A stretch of 64,000 nucleotides of DNA from JABDJX01 sp039942715 (GCA_039942715.1 JBDVBY010000006.1:1-64000), one strand, 5' to 3'. Positions 17,665 to 27,071 are shown, counted from the stretch's first letter. The notes: a model not told the origin generated them from the letters alone. A program made the numbers and translations.

Positions 17665-17691
17665 TGGACGGCGCACAAATTGCGCCGTCCA
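17665..17691 (+). promoter_or_regulatory. Stem-loop between binding-protein gene and permease gene
   Basis: TGGACGGCGC and GCGCCGTCCA form a perfect 10-bp stem with a 7-base loop, 19 bases after the binding-protein stop. There is no T-tract. It matches the arrangement at the two transporters of region 1 and probably stabilises the upstream message or limits read-through into the permease gene. Confidence 0.65.
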
Positions 17692-17723
17692 CACCCAATT
17701 CTGCGCTGAGATTGAGGGGGATC

Positions 17724-18797
17724 ATGGCAGATACCAGCCACGGAACCGGAGGTTTGACCTTCGATAAATCCAAACGAAGCTGGCCAAATGAGATGAACAT
17801 CCTTTTGGCACTGATCATCATTATCGCCATCTTTGAATTGTTGGGGCAAATACTGCCTTACATGAATGGGCAAAGCTTTCTTTTCGATACCAAAGATCGA
17901 TTTGACTCAATTTTCAACGAAGCACGGTTGCAGATCATTATTCTACAGGTCGCGATCATCGGGATCATCGCTCTCGGCGTGACGCAAGTTATCATTACCG
18001 CAGGCATTGATCTAAGCTCCGGTCCGCTTGTTGCTGCCACAGCCATGATCGCCATGAGTTTTGCGCAAACCGAATTGGTCAATGGAAACCCTAACCCAAA
18101 GGCGATCTTTGGGACATGGGCGATGGATTTGCCCGTTTTTGTCCCCATAGTTATCGGTCTTATGTTCGGTGCGTTGATCGGCGCGATCAACGGCACGTTT
18201 GTCGCTTACCTGCGTATCCCGCCTTTTATCGCCACGCTTGGTATGTTCCTGATCTGTCGAGGCATAGCGCTTTGGTGGTCAGCGGGGCGCCCTGTGTCCT
18301 TTCCGACCGAAAGCTATAAATTCCTTGGATCGGGCATGATGCCGGTGGTCTGGTTCTTATCGCTGGCGGTCGTTTTTCACATCATCCTGCGCTACACAGT
18401 CTACGGCAAACACACCTATGCCATTGGGTCTAATGAGGAAGCCGCGCGGATGTCAGGCATCAACGTGCGCAAGCACAAGGTCATGGTTTACATGATCGCC
18501 TCTATGCTGGCGGCTTTCGCGGGCATCGTGCTGAGCGCAAAAAGCGCAACGGCGCAGGCAGGTATGGGCGAGTTTTATGAACTTTTCGCAATTGCAATGG
18601 CGGTCATTGGCGGAATCAGCTTGGCTGGTGGGCGCGGCTCGATCATCGGCACTGTTCTTGGCGCTATGGTCTTAGGTGTTATTCGCTCCGGCTTCACATA
18701 CGTGAAACTTGATGGCTCTTACCAGCTGATGGCAATGGGCGGTATCATCATTGCGGCGGTCATTCTTGATCAGTACCGACAACGAAACAAAGCTTGA
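17724..18797 (+). CDS. Sugar ABC transporter permease (RbsC family)
   Basis: From the ATG at 17724, preceded by GAGGGGG, the protein has 357 residues. An in-frame upstream start would run through the hairpin and is unlikely. Around ten membrane helices are visible, and the RbsC-type motifs GIDLSSGPLV, IGAINGTFVAYLRIPPFIATLGM and GGISLAGGRGSIIGTVLGA are present. It is the homodimeric channel of a ribose/inositol-class importer. The ATPase gene follows after 14 bases. Confidence 0.9.
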   Translation: MADTSHGTGGLTFDKSKRSWPNEMNILLALIIIIAIFELLGQILPYMNGQSFLFDTKDRFDSIFNEARLQIIILQVAIIGIIALGVTQVIITAGIDLSSGPLVAATAMIAMSFAQTELVNGNPNPKAIFGTWAMDLPVFVPIVIGLMFGALIGAINGTFVAYLRIPPFIATLGMFLICRGIALWWSAGRPVSFPTESYKFLGSGMMPVVWFLSLAVVFHIILRYTVYGKHTYAIGSNEEAARMSGINVRKHKVMVYMIASMLAAFAGIVLSAKSATAQAGMGEFYELFAIAMAVIGGISLAGGRGSIIGTVLGAMVLGVIRSGFTYVKLDGSYQLMAMGGIIIAAVILDQYRQRNKA

Positions 18798-18811
18798 GGC
18801 AGGGGAAAATA

Positions 18812-19585
18812 ATGAGCGATACAATCCTCGAAACAAAAGACCTGACCAAGCACTATGGCGGCGTGCATGCTTTGGAGGGCGCAAACTTTACCCTTAGAAA
18901 GGGAGAGCACGTGGCCATCATGGGCGACAACGGGGCGGGCAAATCGACCTTTGTGCGCCAGATCACAGGTGTTGAGCAGCGCACCCGTGGCGACATCATC
19001 TTTGATGGTAAACCTGTGCATTTCGCAGGCCCGCTCGATGCGCGCGAAGCCGGTATAGAAACCGTGTTCCAAACCCTTGCTTTGGCTGACGATTTGGATG
19101 TGCCCGACAACCTGTTTCTGGGCCGCGAGATTACCAAATGGGATTGGCTCGGCCCCTTCCGTTTCCTTAATTACAAAGCGATGCGTCAGGCAACGATGGA
19201 TGGGCTTGAAAAGACGGCCGTGAAAATCCCAAATATTCGCAACACCATTCAAAACATGTCTGGTGGTCAGCGCCAGTGTGTGGCGATCGCGCGCACGGCG
19301 ACCTTTCACTCCAAACTGTCGATCATGGACGAACCGACGGCTGCTTTGGGTGTCCAGGAAACCGAACAAGTCGAAAACATCATCCGCACTCTGAAAGAAG
19401 CTGGCGAACCGCTTATCTTGGTAAGTCACAATATGCGGCAGGTGATGGACTTGGTTGATCGGATCATCGTTTTCAGACGGGGCCGCATTGTGGCCAACTT
19501 GAAGAAAGAAGAAACCGATGGTCAGGACGTGGTTGCATATATCACGGGAGCAAAAACCGGTGTTGAATTTCAAGATGCGCAGTAA
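18812..19585 (+). CDS. Sugar ABC transporter ATP-binding protein (single cassette)
   Basis: The start chosen (MSDTILETKDLTKHYGG) has AGGGGA upstream. The 257-residue protein carries Walker A (GDNGAGKST), the signature MSGGQRQCVAIART, Walker B (LSIMDEPTAALG) and a switch His in VSHNMRQV. Typical ribose-class importers use an ATPase of about 500 residues with two cassettes. This protein has one cassette, as in the FrcA-type subgroup of rhizobia and rhodobacters. It completes the transporter with the two genes before it. Confidence 0.9.
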   Translation: MSDTILETKDLTKHYGGVHALEGANFTLRKGEHVAIMGDNGAGKSTFVRQITGVEQRTRGDIIFDGKPVHFAGPLDAREAGIETVFQTLALADDLDVPDNLFLGREITKWDWLGPFRFLNYKAMRQATMDGLEKTAVKIPNIRNTIQNMSGGQRQCVAIARTATFHSKLSIMDEPTAALGVQETEQVENIIRTLKEAGEPLILVSHNMRQVMDLVDRIIVFRRGRIVANLKKEETDGQDVVAYITGAKTGVEFQDAQ

Positions 19586-20187
19586 CGAGTTCGTCGCTTT
19601 TGAAGCATCCTTGAACTATTGCGCCAAGGAGTAGTGAGCTAGACATCATGTATTCAATCTAGTAGTTGTGAGTAGTTGTTTTTTCCAGAAAACACGTGAA
19701 TTGGTGGGATGCTAGGCTATCAGTAACTCACCAATTCTTGTTCCATTTAATGAACTAGATTTGTAGAGAATCATCAAGATTGAACTTGCCGCAGTTCTTG
19801 ACAGGTTTTTGACCACGTCTTGAAAGCCAGACTTTCGCGCACAGCGCAGCATCGGTCACATTGGGCTCTCAACCGCCATTAGATCGATCGCAGCATTTTG
19901 GAATGAAGAGGCTGATGCCACGAACATGGGCGGCCCTTTGCGGACGCTCATTGGTAGTTTGGAATGCTACGGTGCAGCCCGTCGAACCAGCCATTCGCGC
20001 GCAAAATAATGAGCCAGTCGAATTCGCACACTGTGGACAAAGCAATCGTTTGGAATCGAAGAAATTTTGTGTCCTTACGACCCATAAAAGCACTGATTGT
20101 CTGGGGCGCGCCACGGTGAAGGGTCTTCTGCGTTGATTGAATTTTTTGTAAGAATCAAACCGATTACAACGTGTTTCAACATCCAAA
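19586..20187. repeat. Gene-free region with diverged repeat block
   Basis: No gene was supported. The first 200 bases are AT-rich and unstructured by eye. The block 19847-20010 closely resembles 30236-30465. Both begin with ATTGGGCTC, continue with CGCC(A/G)TTAGATCG(A/G)TCG, and end with CATTGGT followed later by GCCCGTCGAACC. The two copies keep the same order of phrases but differ in length between them. Confidence 0.55.
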
Positions 20188-20220
20188 GAAGCCACCTTCC
20201 TGATATCAGAAGGTGGCTTT
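20188..20220. terminator. Strong bidirectional hairpin, probable terminator
   Basis: AAGCCACCTTC and GAAGGTGGCTTT surround CTGATATCA, giving a stem of about 10 bp with a further internal palindrome (CTGATATCAG). T residues follow on the plus strand. It lies between the plus-strand sugar module ending at 19585 and the minus-strand kinase ending at 20655, although at some distance from both. Confidence 0.6.
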
Positions 20221-20654
20221 GGGAATGATCAAATTGCTCGGGACTGTCCGTATAAATGTGTGTGAGAGTTTTGGATTTAGACCTGCAATTTGGGCGGTTC
20301 AAGCGGCTGCAGATTTAGACCGTGCGAGCATGAATCGATGTCTGAGGGAATTTTGGCCAAGGCCAGTGCAGGAAGACATTGAAGAAAAGCGCGGATCGCG
20401 AACGATCCGGTCGAGTTCGTACACAACTGAGCCAAAGTTTCTCCTTGGTGTACGATGGGAACGTTCGGCCAGTTGTTGTAAAGCGAACAAGCGGCCGTCG
20501 CGTGCTTTTTGAGCCAAGTTTCGCATTACAATCTCCAATGTTTAATTTGCGATATGGCTATTAGTCATGAATTCACGCACAAATAACAGCTCTTCAAAGG
20601 CATCAATCCAAGAGCGTTTGGGCAGTGATCTATGCCTTCGGATATCGACTTCCG
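20221..20654. other. Gene-free stretch downstream of the hybrid kinase
   Basis: Several short open frames exist on both strands, the longest about 100 codons, but none has a convincing ribosome-binding site or recognisable protein. The sequence around 20390-20520 is rich in Arg/Ser-type codons on both strands, which is typical of non-coding repeat-derived DNA. Nothing further was identified. Confidence 0.4.
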
Positions 20655-23144
20655 CTAAGAGTCCTCAAGAGCTGCTTTACCGCCTTTGAGCAATTCAAGA
20701 AACTCACTCTTGGACGTAGCTGGATCCGCTTGCTCAATGCTCCGCAATGCCGTCAAAGCGGAATTGATACCAAACATCGCTGCAGTCCCCGCCAATTTGT
20801 GTGCCAATGCAGAAACATCGTCTGGCGGTGATTGGATGCTTATAAGACTTTCAAGTTTTTCAAAGCCTTCGATCAACTGCTGCTTTGCCTTGAGTTCAAG
20901 AGCTTTTGCTTTCTCTGCTCCAAAGGCATCCCTCATTTCGACCATTTGCATGGACACATCATATGAATGAGGGACTTCAAGAACTGCGGCAAGAATGTCC
21001 CGCAGGTTTTCTGCGGAAATTGGTTTAGTGATAACGTCAAGCATTCCGGCTTCGTGGAACTTCTGAATGTCATCCGGCATGGCATGCGCAGTCAAAGCGA
21101 TAATCGGAGTGTTTTGGTTCGGACCCTCTTCGGAGCGCACTGTTTTCGCAGCTGTAACACCATCGACTCTTGGCATGCTGATATCCATGAGTATCAGATC
21201 GAAGGCAACGTTTTGCGCAAGAAGCACTCCTTCGTGGCCATCTTTGGCTTCTGTCACCTCGCACCCGTATTGCGACAGCATTTCCCCAACGACCATCCGG
21301 TTGATCTCATTGTCCTCGACTACCATCACTTTCGCCGAGAAGTGCTGTGAGGCTTCACCCGGCTCTAAGTCTCGTGGAACGGACATGACGCGCATCGTGG
21401 CTCTTGGTAGTGGCAATTTAAACCAAAAAGCAGAACCGCTTCCTTCCTCACTTTCGACGCCGATTTCGCCACCCAACATTGTTACCAGTCTCTTAACGAT
21501 TCCTAAGCCAAGCCCCGTTCCCTCGACCTCACGCTGAAAGGAAGCATCGAGGGTCACGAAGTCTTCGAATATGCGATCCAGATTGGCGTCGCTTATCCCG
21601 ATGCCAGAGTCTATCACGCGGAATTCAACCAGCTCCCTGTCTTCCAGCATCTCCACTTCCACGGTGACACTCCCGTTCTCAGTGAATTTGATCGCATTTC
21701 CGAGAAGGTTGAATAGAATTTGGCGAACTCTTGCGTCGTCTCCGATGACTTGCTGCACAGGGGCACCTAAGTGGACCAAAGAAAGTGTATTGCCGCGGTC
21801 TTTTGCTTGACCAGTCAGCCCATCGATAACGCCCTCTGCCAGTTCCTGTAGGTTAAATTTTTTATTGGCAGGTTTAACCATGCCAGCATCGACGCGCGAT
21901 ATGTCCAGCACGTTGTTCACGTGCTCAAGCAATAGCTTTCCGGATGTCTCCATTACACCAATGTACTTTTCTTGCGTCGAATCCAATTCGGTGACGGACA
22001 AAAGCTGCAGTGTGCCAAGAACGCCATTCAAAGGGGTGCGCATCTCGTGGCTCATCACCGCAAGCAAGTCTGCCTTGGCTTTTTCGCCGGCCAATGCCTT
22101 GTCGCGAGCTTCAACCAGCTCCTGCTCGTTTGCCACGCGCTGCGAAATATCTCTCAGGAAAGAAACAAAAATCTCTCCGTCCGCACTTTCTGCGCTGTTT
22201 ATCGAGAGTTCGACCGGAAAGACGCTCCCATCCTTACGTTTGGCTTCCAGTTTAAGCAGTCCTGACCCGACAACGCGCTTTTCGCTGGTTTCGCGATATC
22301 TGCGCATCCCGGCGTTGTGCATGTCACGAAGATGATCAGGAATGATGAGCTCAGACATATCCTCGCCAATTGCTTCATCGCGCGTGTAACCAAAAATGCC
22401 TTCAGCGGCACCATTATAGTCCAGTACGTTACCATCCTTGTCGACGACCAGAATACCATCAAGTGACGTTGAAATGATCGCCTGTAGGCGGCTTTGCGTC
22501 AGGGCAATTTCAGAAGTCTGACGCTGGGTTGCGCGAATGTTCGCGAGCAAAACGCCGACAACCGCCAACAGCAATGCAAGAAGCCCAAAGGCAATCCAGC
22601 CAAGGTCTGTCAGCGCGCTTGCAACTGTTTTACGCTGGAATTCAGATCGCTCGGCAAAAACGCGGACACCCACCAGTGAAAGATCTCGCAAGTCCCCCCG
22701 ACGCGCTTGAAGGTTGCTAAGCAGGGCGGAAATTGAAGCAATTAGTTCTGGATCTTGCGCGTCGATAATTGGAATTGAAGTCTCAAGTAGGACTTCGATC
22801 TTAGCCATCGCTGTGGCGACATTCGGAATATCCCGAACGCCATCAAAAGCAGGCGATGCTTTGATTGTCTGAATGCGAGAGTAAAATACATCAAAACGCT
22901 TGCGTACGTTGTCTATACTCGCCTTGTCGGTTACAGCAGACTGGACCGCGTTCAGTAAGGCTAAAAACTCAACTTCAGACTGGGCAAGCGACCATTGTGT
23001 GCTGTCGGCATTTGCGACTGCAAGCGCATCAATTTTTTCGCGGGCATCAGAGCTCATTAACCAAAACGCGGTCGTGCTCAAAGACACTACCGCTAGATAG
23101 AGTGCTGCGCCTCGAAGGAATTTGCGCTTTCCCGAATACTTCAT
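20655..23144 (-). CDS. Hybrid sensor histidine kinase (TM-PAS-HisKA-HATPase-REC-HPt)
   Basis: The 829-residue inner-membrane kinase has a first membrane helix at about residues 12-32 and a periplasmic helical region of about 150 residues. A second membrane helix lies near residues 186-210. A PAS domain follows (GILVVDKDGNVLDYNGAAEGIFG), then HisKA with the phospho-acceptor His in VMSHEMRTPLNGV and an ATPase domain with NLLGNAIKFTENG and GTGLGLGIV. A receiver (DLILMDISMPRVDG) and a C-terminal HPt domain (ALAHKLAGTAAMFG) complete a phosphorelay in one chain. Its partner is likely the divergent response regulator at 23869. The small secreted protein gene just upstream may supply or sense its stimulus. 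Confidence 0.92.
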   Translation of the reverse strand: MKYSGKRKFLRGAALYLAVVSLSTTAFWLMSSDAREKIDALAVANADSTQWSLAQSEVEFLALLNAVQSAVTDKASIDNVRKRFDVFYSRIQTIKASPAFDGVRDIPNVATAMAKIEVLLETSIPIIDAQDPELIASISALLSNLQARRGDLRDLSLVGVRVFAERSEFQRKTVASALTDLGWIAFGLLALLLAVVGVLLANIRATQRQTSEIALTQSRLQAIISTSLDGILVVDKDGNVLDYNGAAEGIFGYTRDEAIGEDMSELIIPDHLRDMHNAGMRRYRETSEKRVVGSGLLKLEAKRKDGSVFPVELSINSAESADGEIFVSFLRDISQRVANEQELVEARDKALAGEKAKADLLAVMSHEMRTPLNGVLGTLQLLSVTELDSTQEKYIGVMETSGKLLLEHVNNVLDISRVDAGMVKPANKKFNLQELAEGVIDGLTGQAKDRGNTLSLVHLGAPVQQVIGDDARVRQILFNLLGNAIKFTENGSVTVEVEMLEDRELVEFRVIDSGIGISDANLDRIFEDFVTLDASFQREVEGTGLGLGIVKRLVTMLGGEIGVESEEGSGSAFWFKLPLPRATMRVMSVPRDLEPGEASQHFSAKVMVVEDNEINRMVVGEMLSQYGCEVTEAKDGHEGVLLAQNVAFDLILMDISMPRVDGVTAAKTVRSEEGPNQNTPIIALTAHAMPDDIQKFHEAGMLDVITKPISAENLRDILAAVLEVPHSYDVSMQMVEMRDAFGAEKAKALELKAKQQLIEGFEKLESLISIQSPPDDVSALAHKLAGTAAMFGINSALTALRSIEQADPATSKSEFLELLKGGKAALEDS

Positions 23145-23176
23145 GTGCTCAATCTGACATTTTGATCATCAACACG

Positions 23177-23650
23177 TCACTCGATTGTCTCAAGCCGGTC
23201 AAGCTGCCAGATGCTTCGAGAGTAAATCACTTCGGTTTGATACTTCGGGTCTGAATCGTATGGATATACGATCCATATCGGACCTTTTTCACGCACAGAC
23301 ATCGGCACGCCATTGCTGAGGTAGGCAAGTATGGGCCCACCATCGACAGCATCTTCCAAAGGAATTTCAACTGCATAGTCGTTAATCGCGGTTGCCTTCA
23401 AAGTGCCTTCGTTGACGCCGATTACCTCAAGAAAGGTGTTGAGAGACACGCCTGTGAATGTTTGAACGCCTTCAGTCCATATAGTTGTTGTGGAGATTTC
23501 TACCGCCCCCATTGCGACTAGCGCCTCCATGTCAAACTCGCTGACTTGACTATCATGCGAAAAAGTCAAAAGGGTTTCACCAGCAACACACACAGTTGGT
23601 GCGAATGCCAATGTCGCCGCGGCAATTACAGTACACAAACGCATCATCAA
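23177..23650 (-). CDS. Secreted SUOX-fold (oxidoreductase molybdopterin-binding-like) protein
   Basis: The 157-residue protein has a signal peptide ending near CVAGE. Its mature domain resembles the sulfite-oxidase-type cofactor domain (FTGVSLNTFLEVIGV, DYAVEIPLEDAVDGGPILAYLSNG, GPIWIVYPYD). No cysteine is present in the mature part, so the thiolate that normally coordinates molybdenum is missing. It therefore probably binds a ligand or partner without redox activity. It lies 32 bases upstream of the kinase start on the same strand, suggesting co-transcription and a role in periplasmic sensing. Confidence 0.75.
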   Translation of the reverse strand: MMMRLCTVIAAATLAFAPTVCVAGETLLTFSHDSQVSEFDMEALVAMGAVEISTTTIWTEGVQTFTGVSLNTFLEVIGVNEGTLKATAINDYAVEIPLEDAVDGGPILAYLSNGVPMSVREKGPIWIVYPYDSDPKYQTEVIYSRSIWQLDRLETIE

Positions 23651-23868
23651 TCAGTTCCTTACTTGGGCCAATTCTTCCGACCTACGCTTAGAACATGCCT
23701 CCATACGAAATATAAGTCTCTGTCACATAAGGATAATCTTTATATCCTAAAGTATAGTCATCCTGACCTACTGCGACCTCAGAGATACGATGGGTCAAAA
23801 GACTCGTGGTAAAAGAATCGTTAACTTGCACTGAAAGACATGCTGAGTAATTCTTTGGAGTACGAGAA

Positions 23869-24540
23869 ATGCAAAACATAGTAGCCCTGCGCACTTCTGA
23901 CAGTGCTGACACCCCAAAAGCGACGTATCAAAGCCAAATGCGCATCTTGATCGCAGACGACCATGATTTGGTAAGGGACACAATTGCGATGTTCCTTGAA
24001 GCTGAAGGCATGGCTGAAGTGGTTACCGTTGAAGATCTTGATGCTGCTGTCAAAAGTGCAGATGAGACGGGCAGTTTCGATCTGGTACTTCTGGATTTCA
24101 ACATGCCTGGTATGGACGGTTTGCAAGGCCTGGAGCGTATGAAAGCGGCGAATGGGAATCAACCCGTTGCCATTCTGTCCGGAACCGCTTCACCACAAAT
24201 TGCAAAGGATGCAATTGCTGCTGGGGCTTCAGGCTTTGTTCCGAAAACCCTTGGTGCCAAGTCTATGGTTTCTGCCATTCGTTTTATGGCCGCTGGTGAA
24301 ACCTTTGTACCTTACGCTTTCATGCAGCAAGCTGATGCAAAGACTGTCGCAAATCTTACGATGCGGGAAACCGAAGTTCTTCGCGGCCTATGCGAAGGCA
24401 AGTCAAACAAAGAAATCGCGCGTGATCTGGACCTTCAAGAAGTTACAATCAAGCTTCATGTCAAAACGCTTTGCCGAAAACTGAATGCGAAGAACCGCAC
24501 ACAAGCGGCAATGATCGCACGCGACCGTAAACTGGTTTAA
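23869..24540 (+). CDS. LuxR/NarL-type response regulator
   Basis: The 223-residue protein has a short N-terminal extension, then a receiver domain. The acidic pocket is in ILIADDHDLVRDT, the phospho-acceptor Asp in VLLDFNMPGMDG, and the Lys in GFVPKTLG. The C-terminal helix-turn-helix reads LTMRETEVLRGLCEGKSNKE and continues with VTIKLHVKTLCRKL. GGAG precedes the ATG. It is divergent from the secreted protein and kinase genes across a 218-base region, the usual layout of a cognate pair. Its targets are unknown. Confidence 0.92.
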   Translation: MQNIVALRTSDSADTPKATYQSQMRILIADDHDLVRDTIAMFLEAEGMAEVVTVEDLDAAVKSADETGSFDLVLLDFNMPGMDGLQGLERMKAANGNQPVAILSGTASPQIAKDAIAAGASGFVPKTLGAKSMVSAIRFMAAGETFVPYAFMQQADAKTVANLTMRETEVLRGLCEGKSNKEIARDLDLQEVTIKLHVKTLCRKLNAKNRTQAAMIARDRKLV

Positions 24541-24598
24541 CTGGCATCTGCCATTATCAGGCTCGCCCCATCCGGGGGACAAATGAACCAATGCAACC

Positions 24599-25194
24599 TC
24601 AACAAAGCGCCCATCCCTTGCAAGCCCAGCGTACTCCACCTGCTTGATGGCATCGCTGGAGGATTAGCCAGTCAAACGCCCCCCCCCAAGTTGCTGCGAA
24701 CAACCAAAACCCTACGGCATTTCTGTCTCCGTTGGCAACCAAACGCTCTATCACCTTGCGCCCCAGCGTTGGGCCAGGCGCTTCTCCTAATTGACGATCA
24801 ATATTTGCCATAGCCAAAAGCCTCTCAGTGCCAGGTAACTCCTCTCGGACGGCATCTTGTAACAACTTGAGGGCTACGTCGCCGTGGCCAAGCTTGATCT
24901 CGGCGATCGCAAGCGACGCCATTGACATGGGACCGGCGGTAATTGCGCGCGCGTACCAATGCCGCGCTGTGCCCAAGCTCTCTTCTGTGCCAGTCCCGGT
25001 GCGGACAAAATAACCCACACGATCAATTGCAGGAGCAAATCCACCTTCTTCCGAGACATCGTGGCATTGAATGCAGTAAACGGATCGGTTTGTTCCTGCA
25101 TCCTGACTTCATTGAATAGCCCGCGTTGATCCTGTGCAATGCATAGTGCTGCTAAGCCTAAGACCATTGTGGAAGTCAGCATAGTACGTTTCAT
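24599..25194 (-). pseudogene. Frameshifted secreted haem-motif protein with helical (Sel1/TPR-like) repeats
   Basis: A signal peptide (MKRTMLTSTMVLGLAALCIA) opens one frame from 25194. At about 25108-25112 the reading must move to another frame, where SQDAGTNRSVYCIQCHDVSE continues into GGFAPAIDRVGYFVRTGTGT and on to a stop at 24599. The CIQCH haem-attachment motif (25061-25075) and helical text such as ARHWYARAITAGPM and IAEIKLGHGDVALKLLQDAV are only in the second frame. That frame has a TGA directly before its first Ser. One base lost near TTCAATGAAGTC would explain it. A run of nine C at 24679-24687 (G on the coding strand) lies near the 3' end. It could be a real pseudogene, an assembly error or a phase-variable gene. 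It is the last gene of the sqdB-glycosyltransferase operon. Confidence 0.65.
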
Positions 25195-25235
25195 TCCAAC
25201 CCTCCCTTCGTCAGTCTTTGGCGTTCCGTCTAGCG

Positions 25236-27071
25236 TCACGCCACCCGGCTAGGTTTATTGGGAACGATATCGAGCCGGATGACGCGTTCGAGGTTCTCGG
25301 CACGTACGTCGATCAGAATGCTCAGCATTGATTCCAGAGTGAAGTAGGCGCGCAACACGCGAAAAATCAGGTACTCTGGCAATGCAAGAATGCCGCGCGG
25401 TACACCGTTTAAAAGCGATGCAACCACTGCCATAATCGCTGGCGCCCCTGTGGTCACAGCCGCAATAGATTGCCAAACGATCGGTGTGTTTTGATTGAAC
25501 GCAAGACCCCATTCAAGACCACCAAAGATTATCAAGGGCACCAGCATGGCTCTGCGCGCAGAATTGATCAACATGTAAGGCAGAATTACTTTGCCACGCA
25601 GCGTCATGTTGGGCCCATAAATCAGGTCGCGGCAGCGCGACGAAATATGATAGATCGAGCGAAACCACCGCATGCGCTGCTCGCGCATGTGGCTGTAGGA
25701 CGAAGGCACTTCCGAAATGTAGCGGATCTTGGGATCGACTACCGAGTGAAAGCCCAACTCACCAATGCGCAGAGAGACATCGGTGTCTTCGCCGTTCATA
25801 CCTTCGACAAAGCCACCCAAATAACGCGGGTGATGCGTTCGATAGACGACAAACATCCCGGGAATGCCAACCACCCCATTTACGGCTCCCATGGCTACTG
25901 AATAAAATCCGTGCTTCACCAAAACTTCCAACAAGCGCGCGCGGTCAAACAACGCTCCGCCGGGAGGAACTGGGACACCACCTACAACGCCAACCGCGGG
26001 ATCAGTGAAATAGGGCATGGCACGGGTAAAATTGTCTTCGCCTACGAGCGTGTCAGCATCGACGCGTACAAGAAATTCAGTCTCACACGCGTCAAGGCCT
26101 GCGTTTAATGCATTGGACTTGCCGGGCTTGGGGACATTGATGACGCGCCCTTTTGCAGAATGGCAGGCCACAAGTGTTTCACGCGCGATGTCTTCGGTGT
26201 CGTCTGTAGAATTGTTGTTCATGATCAGAATGTGCACATCGCCACCATAGTGTTGCGCTGCCCGGTCCATCGCATTGATGGTATCCTTGATAATGTAGGA
26301 TTCGTTATGCGCCGGAACGATCACCGACACCGGCGGATTGAAACGCTTTTTTTTGGCCGACATCACGTCATAAATGGCAAGAACATAAAGCTGTCCAAAA
26401 AGCACGGGCAAAAACAAAAACACGCCGGGGCCAATGCCCCCCAGTAATGTCCAATCACGCATCACTTGAACAGCGAGCAGGTCCATGCTGCCGACCCACA
26501 ATGCAACGACCGCAGCGACCGCAATCGTGACACCAAGGCGCAAAAGCGCGCGCATCTGGCTCACTGGAATATGCTCGATCCGAATACGGGCTGGCATGAA
26601 GCCACGTTCAAGCAGCTTGAAAGAATATATGGCAAAACCAAAAAGACCTGATGCAATCGCACTGAAATGTAACGAAAGCGAAGAGCCAATTGCATAGTCT
26701 GAAAAAACATTGGCCAGATCGAACAACGCGCATCCCATAAGAAAAGTCAGCACCATATCCAGGCCGAAAAGCGTTCGCCCTCGCGTGTCCCCTGAACTAA
26801 ATGCAGCGAACGCGATAAAGAATGAGATCAAATATATGCGGATCGCAATGGCATGTCGGCCTGTGTGCGCTGAGAACACATAGTCCCGGTTGGGAAAAAT
26901 TTGTGCAACAATATTAGTGTTCACCAACCACAACTGCGTTGCTGCAAGCCCAGTAAACAACGCCAGCATCAAAGGCGCCTGCCACTGTGAAACGGGCCCC
27001 GCAAAGCGTTTGGGTGCGCTGTCCACTGAGATGAAGTTGATCTGCTCGCGCTTGTCTTCGAGCTCGCTCAT
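25236..27071 (-). CDS. Membrane-bound processive glycosyltransferase (GT2, cellulose-synthase-like)
   Basis: The 611-residue protein has N-terminal membrane helices (up to about residue 235), a GT2 catalytic domain and C-terminal helices. The domain begins PPVSVIVPAHNESYIIKDTI. The UDP-sugar and metal site is VRVDADTL, the general-base region is GMNGEDTDVSLR, and the acceptor motif QxxRW is present as QRMRW. This combination marks a processive synthase that extrudes its polymer. It lacks the PilZ domain found in bacterial cellulose synthase, so direct cyclic-di-GMP control is not evident. It overlaps the BcsB-like gene by four bases. Because sqdB is in the same operon, the donor may be UDP-sulfoquinovose. 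Confidence 0.87.
   Translation of the reverse strand: MSELEDKREQINFISVDSAPKRFAGPVSQWQAPLMLALFTGLAATQLWLVNTNIVAQIFPNRDYVFSAHTGRHAIAIRIYLISFFIAFAAFSSGDTRGRTLFGLDMVLTFLMGCALFDLANVFSDYAIGSSLSLHFSAIASGLFGFAIYSFKLLERGFMPARIRIEHIPVSQMRALLRLGVTIAVAAVVALWVGSMDLLAVQVMRDWTLLGGIGPGVFLFLPVLFGQLYVLAIYDVMSAKKKRFNPPVSVIVPAHNESYIIKDTINAMDRAAQHYGGDVHILIMNNNSTDDTEDIARETLVACHSAKGRVINVPKPGKSNALNAGLDACETEFLVRVDADTLVGEDNFTRAMPYFTDPAVGVVGGVPVPPGGALFDRARLLEVLVKHGFYSVAMGAVNGVVGIPGMFVVYRTHHPRYLGGFVEGMNGEDTDVSLRIGELGFHSVVDPKIRYISEVPSSYSHMREQRMRWFRSIYHISSRCRDLIYGPNMTLRGKVILPYMLINSARRAMLVPLIIFGGLEWGLAFNQNTPIVWQSIAAVTTGAPAIMAVVASLLNGVPRGILALPEYLIFRVLRAYFTLESMLSILIDVRAENLERVIRLDIVPNKPSRVA

Noticed and set aside
18770..19573. 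A 267-residue frame on the minus strand opposite the sugar ATPase gene
   Set aside because: It is the mirror of a gene with clear Walker and signature motifs on the plus strand.
20299..20538. A 79-residue minus-strand frame with Arg-rich text
   Set aside because: No ribosome-binding site, no recognisable family, and it lies in repeat-like DNA.
24403..24639. A minus-strand frame continuing past the frameshifted gene (MEYAGLARDGRF)
   Set aside because: It runs antisense into the response regulator gene and meets a stop beside the C-run when read backwards, so it is not an alternative end of the gene.
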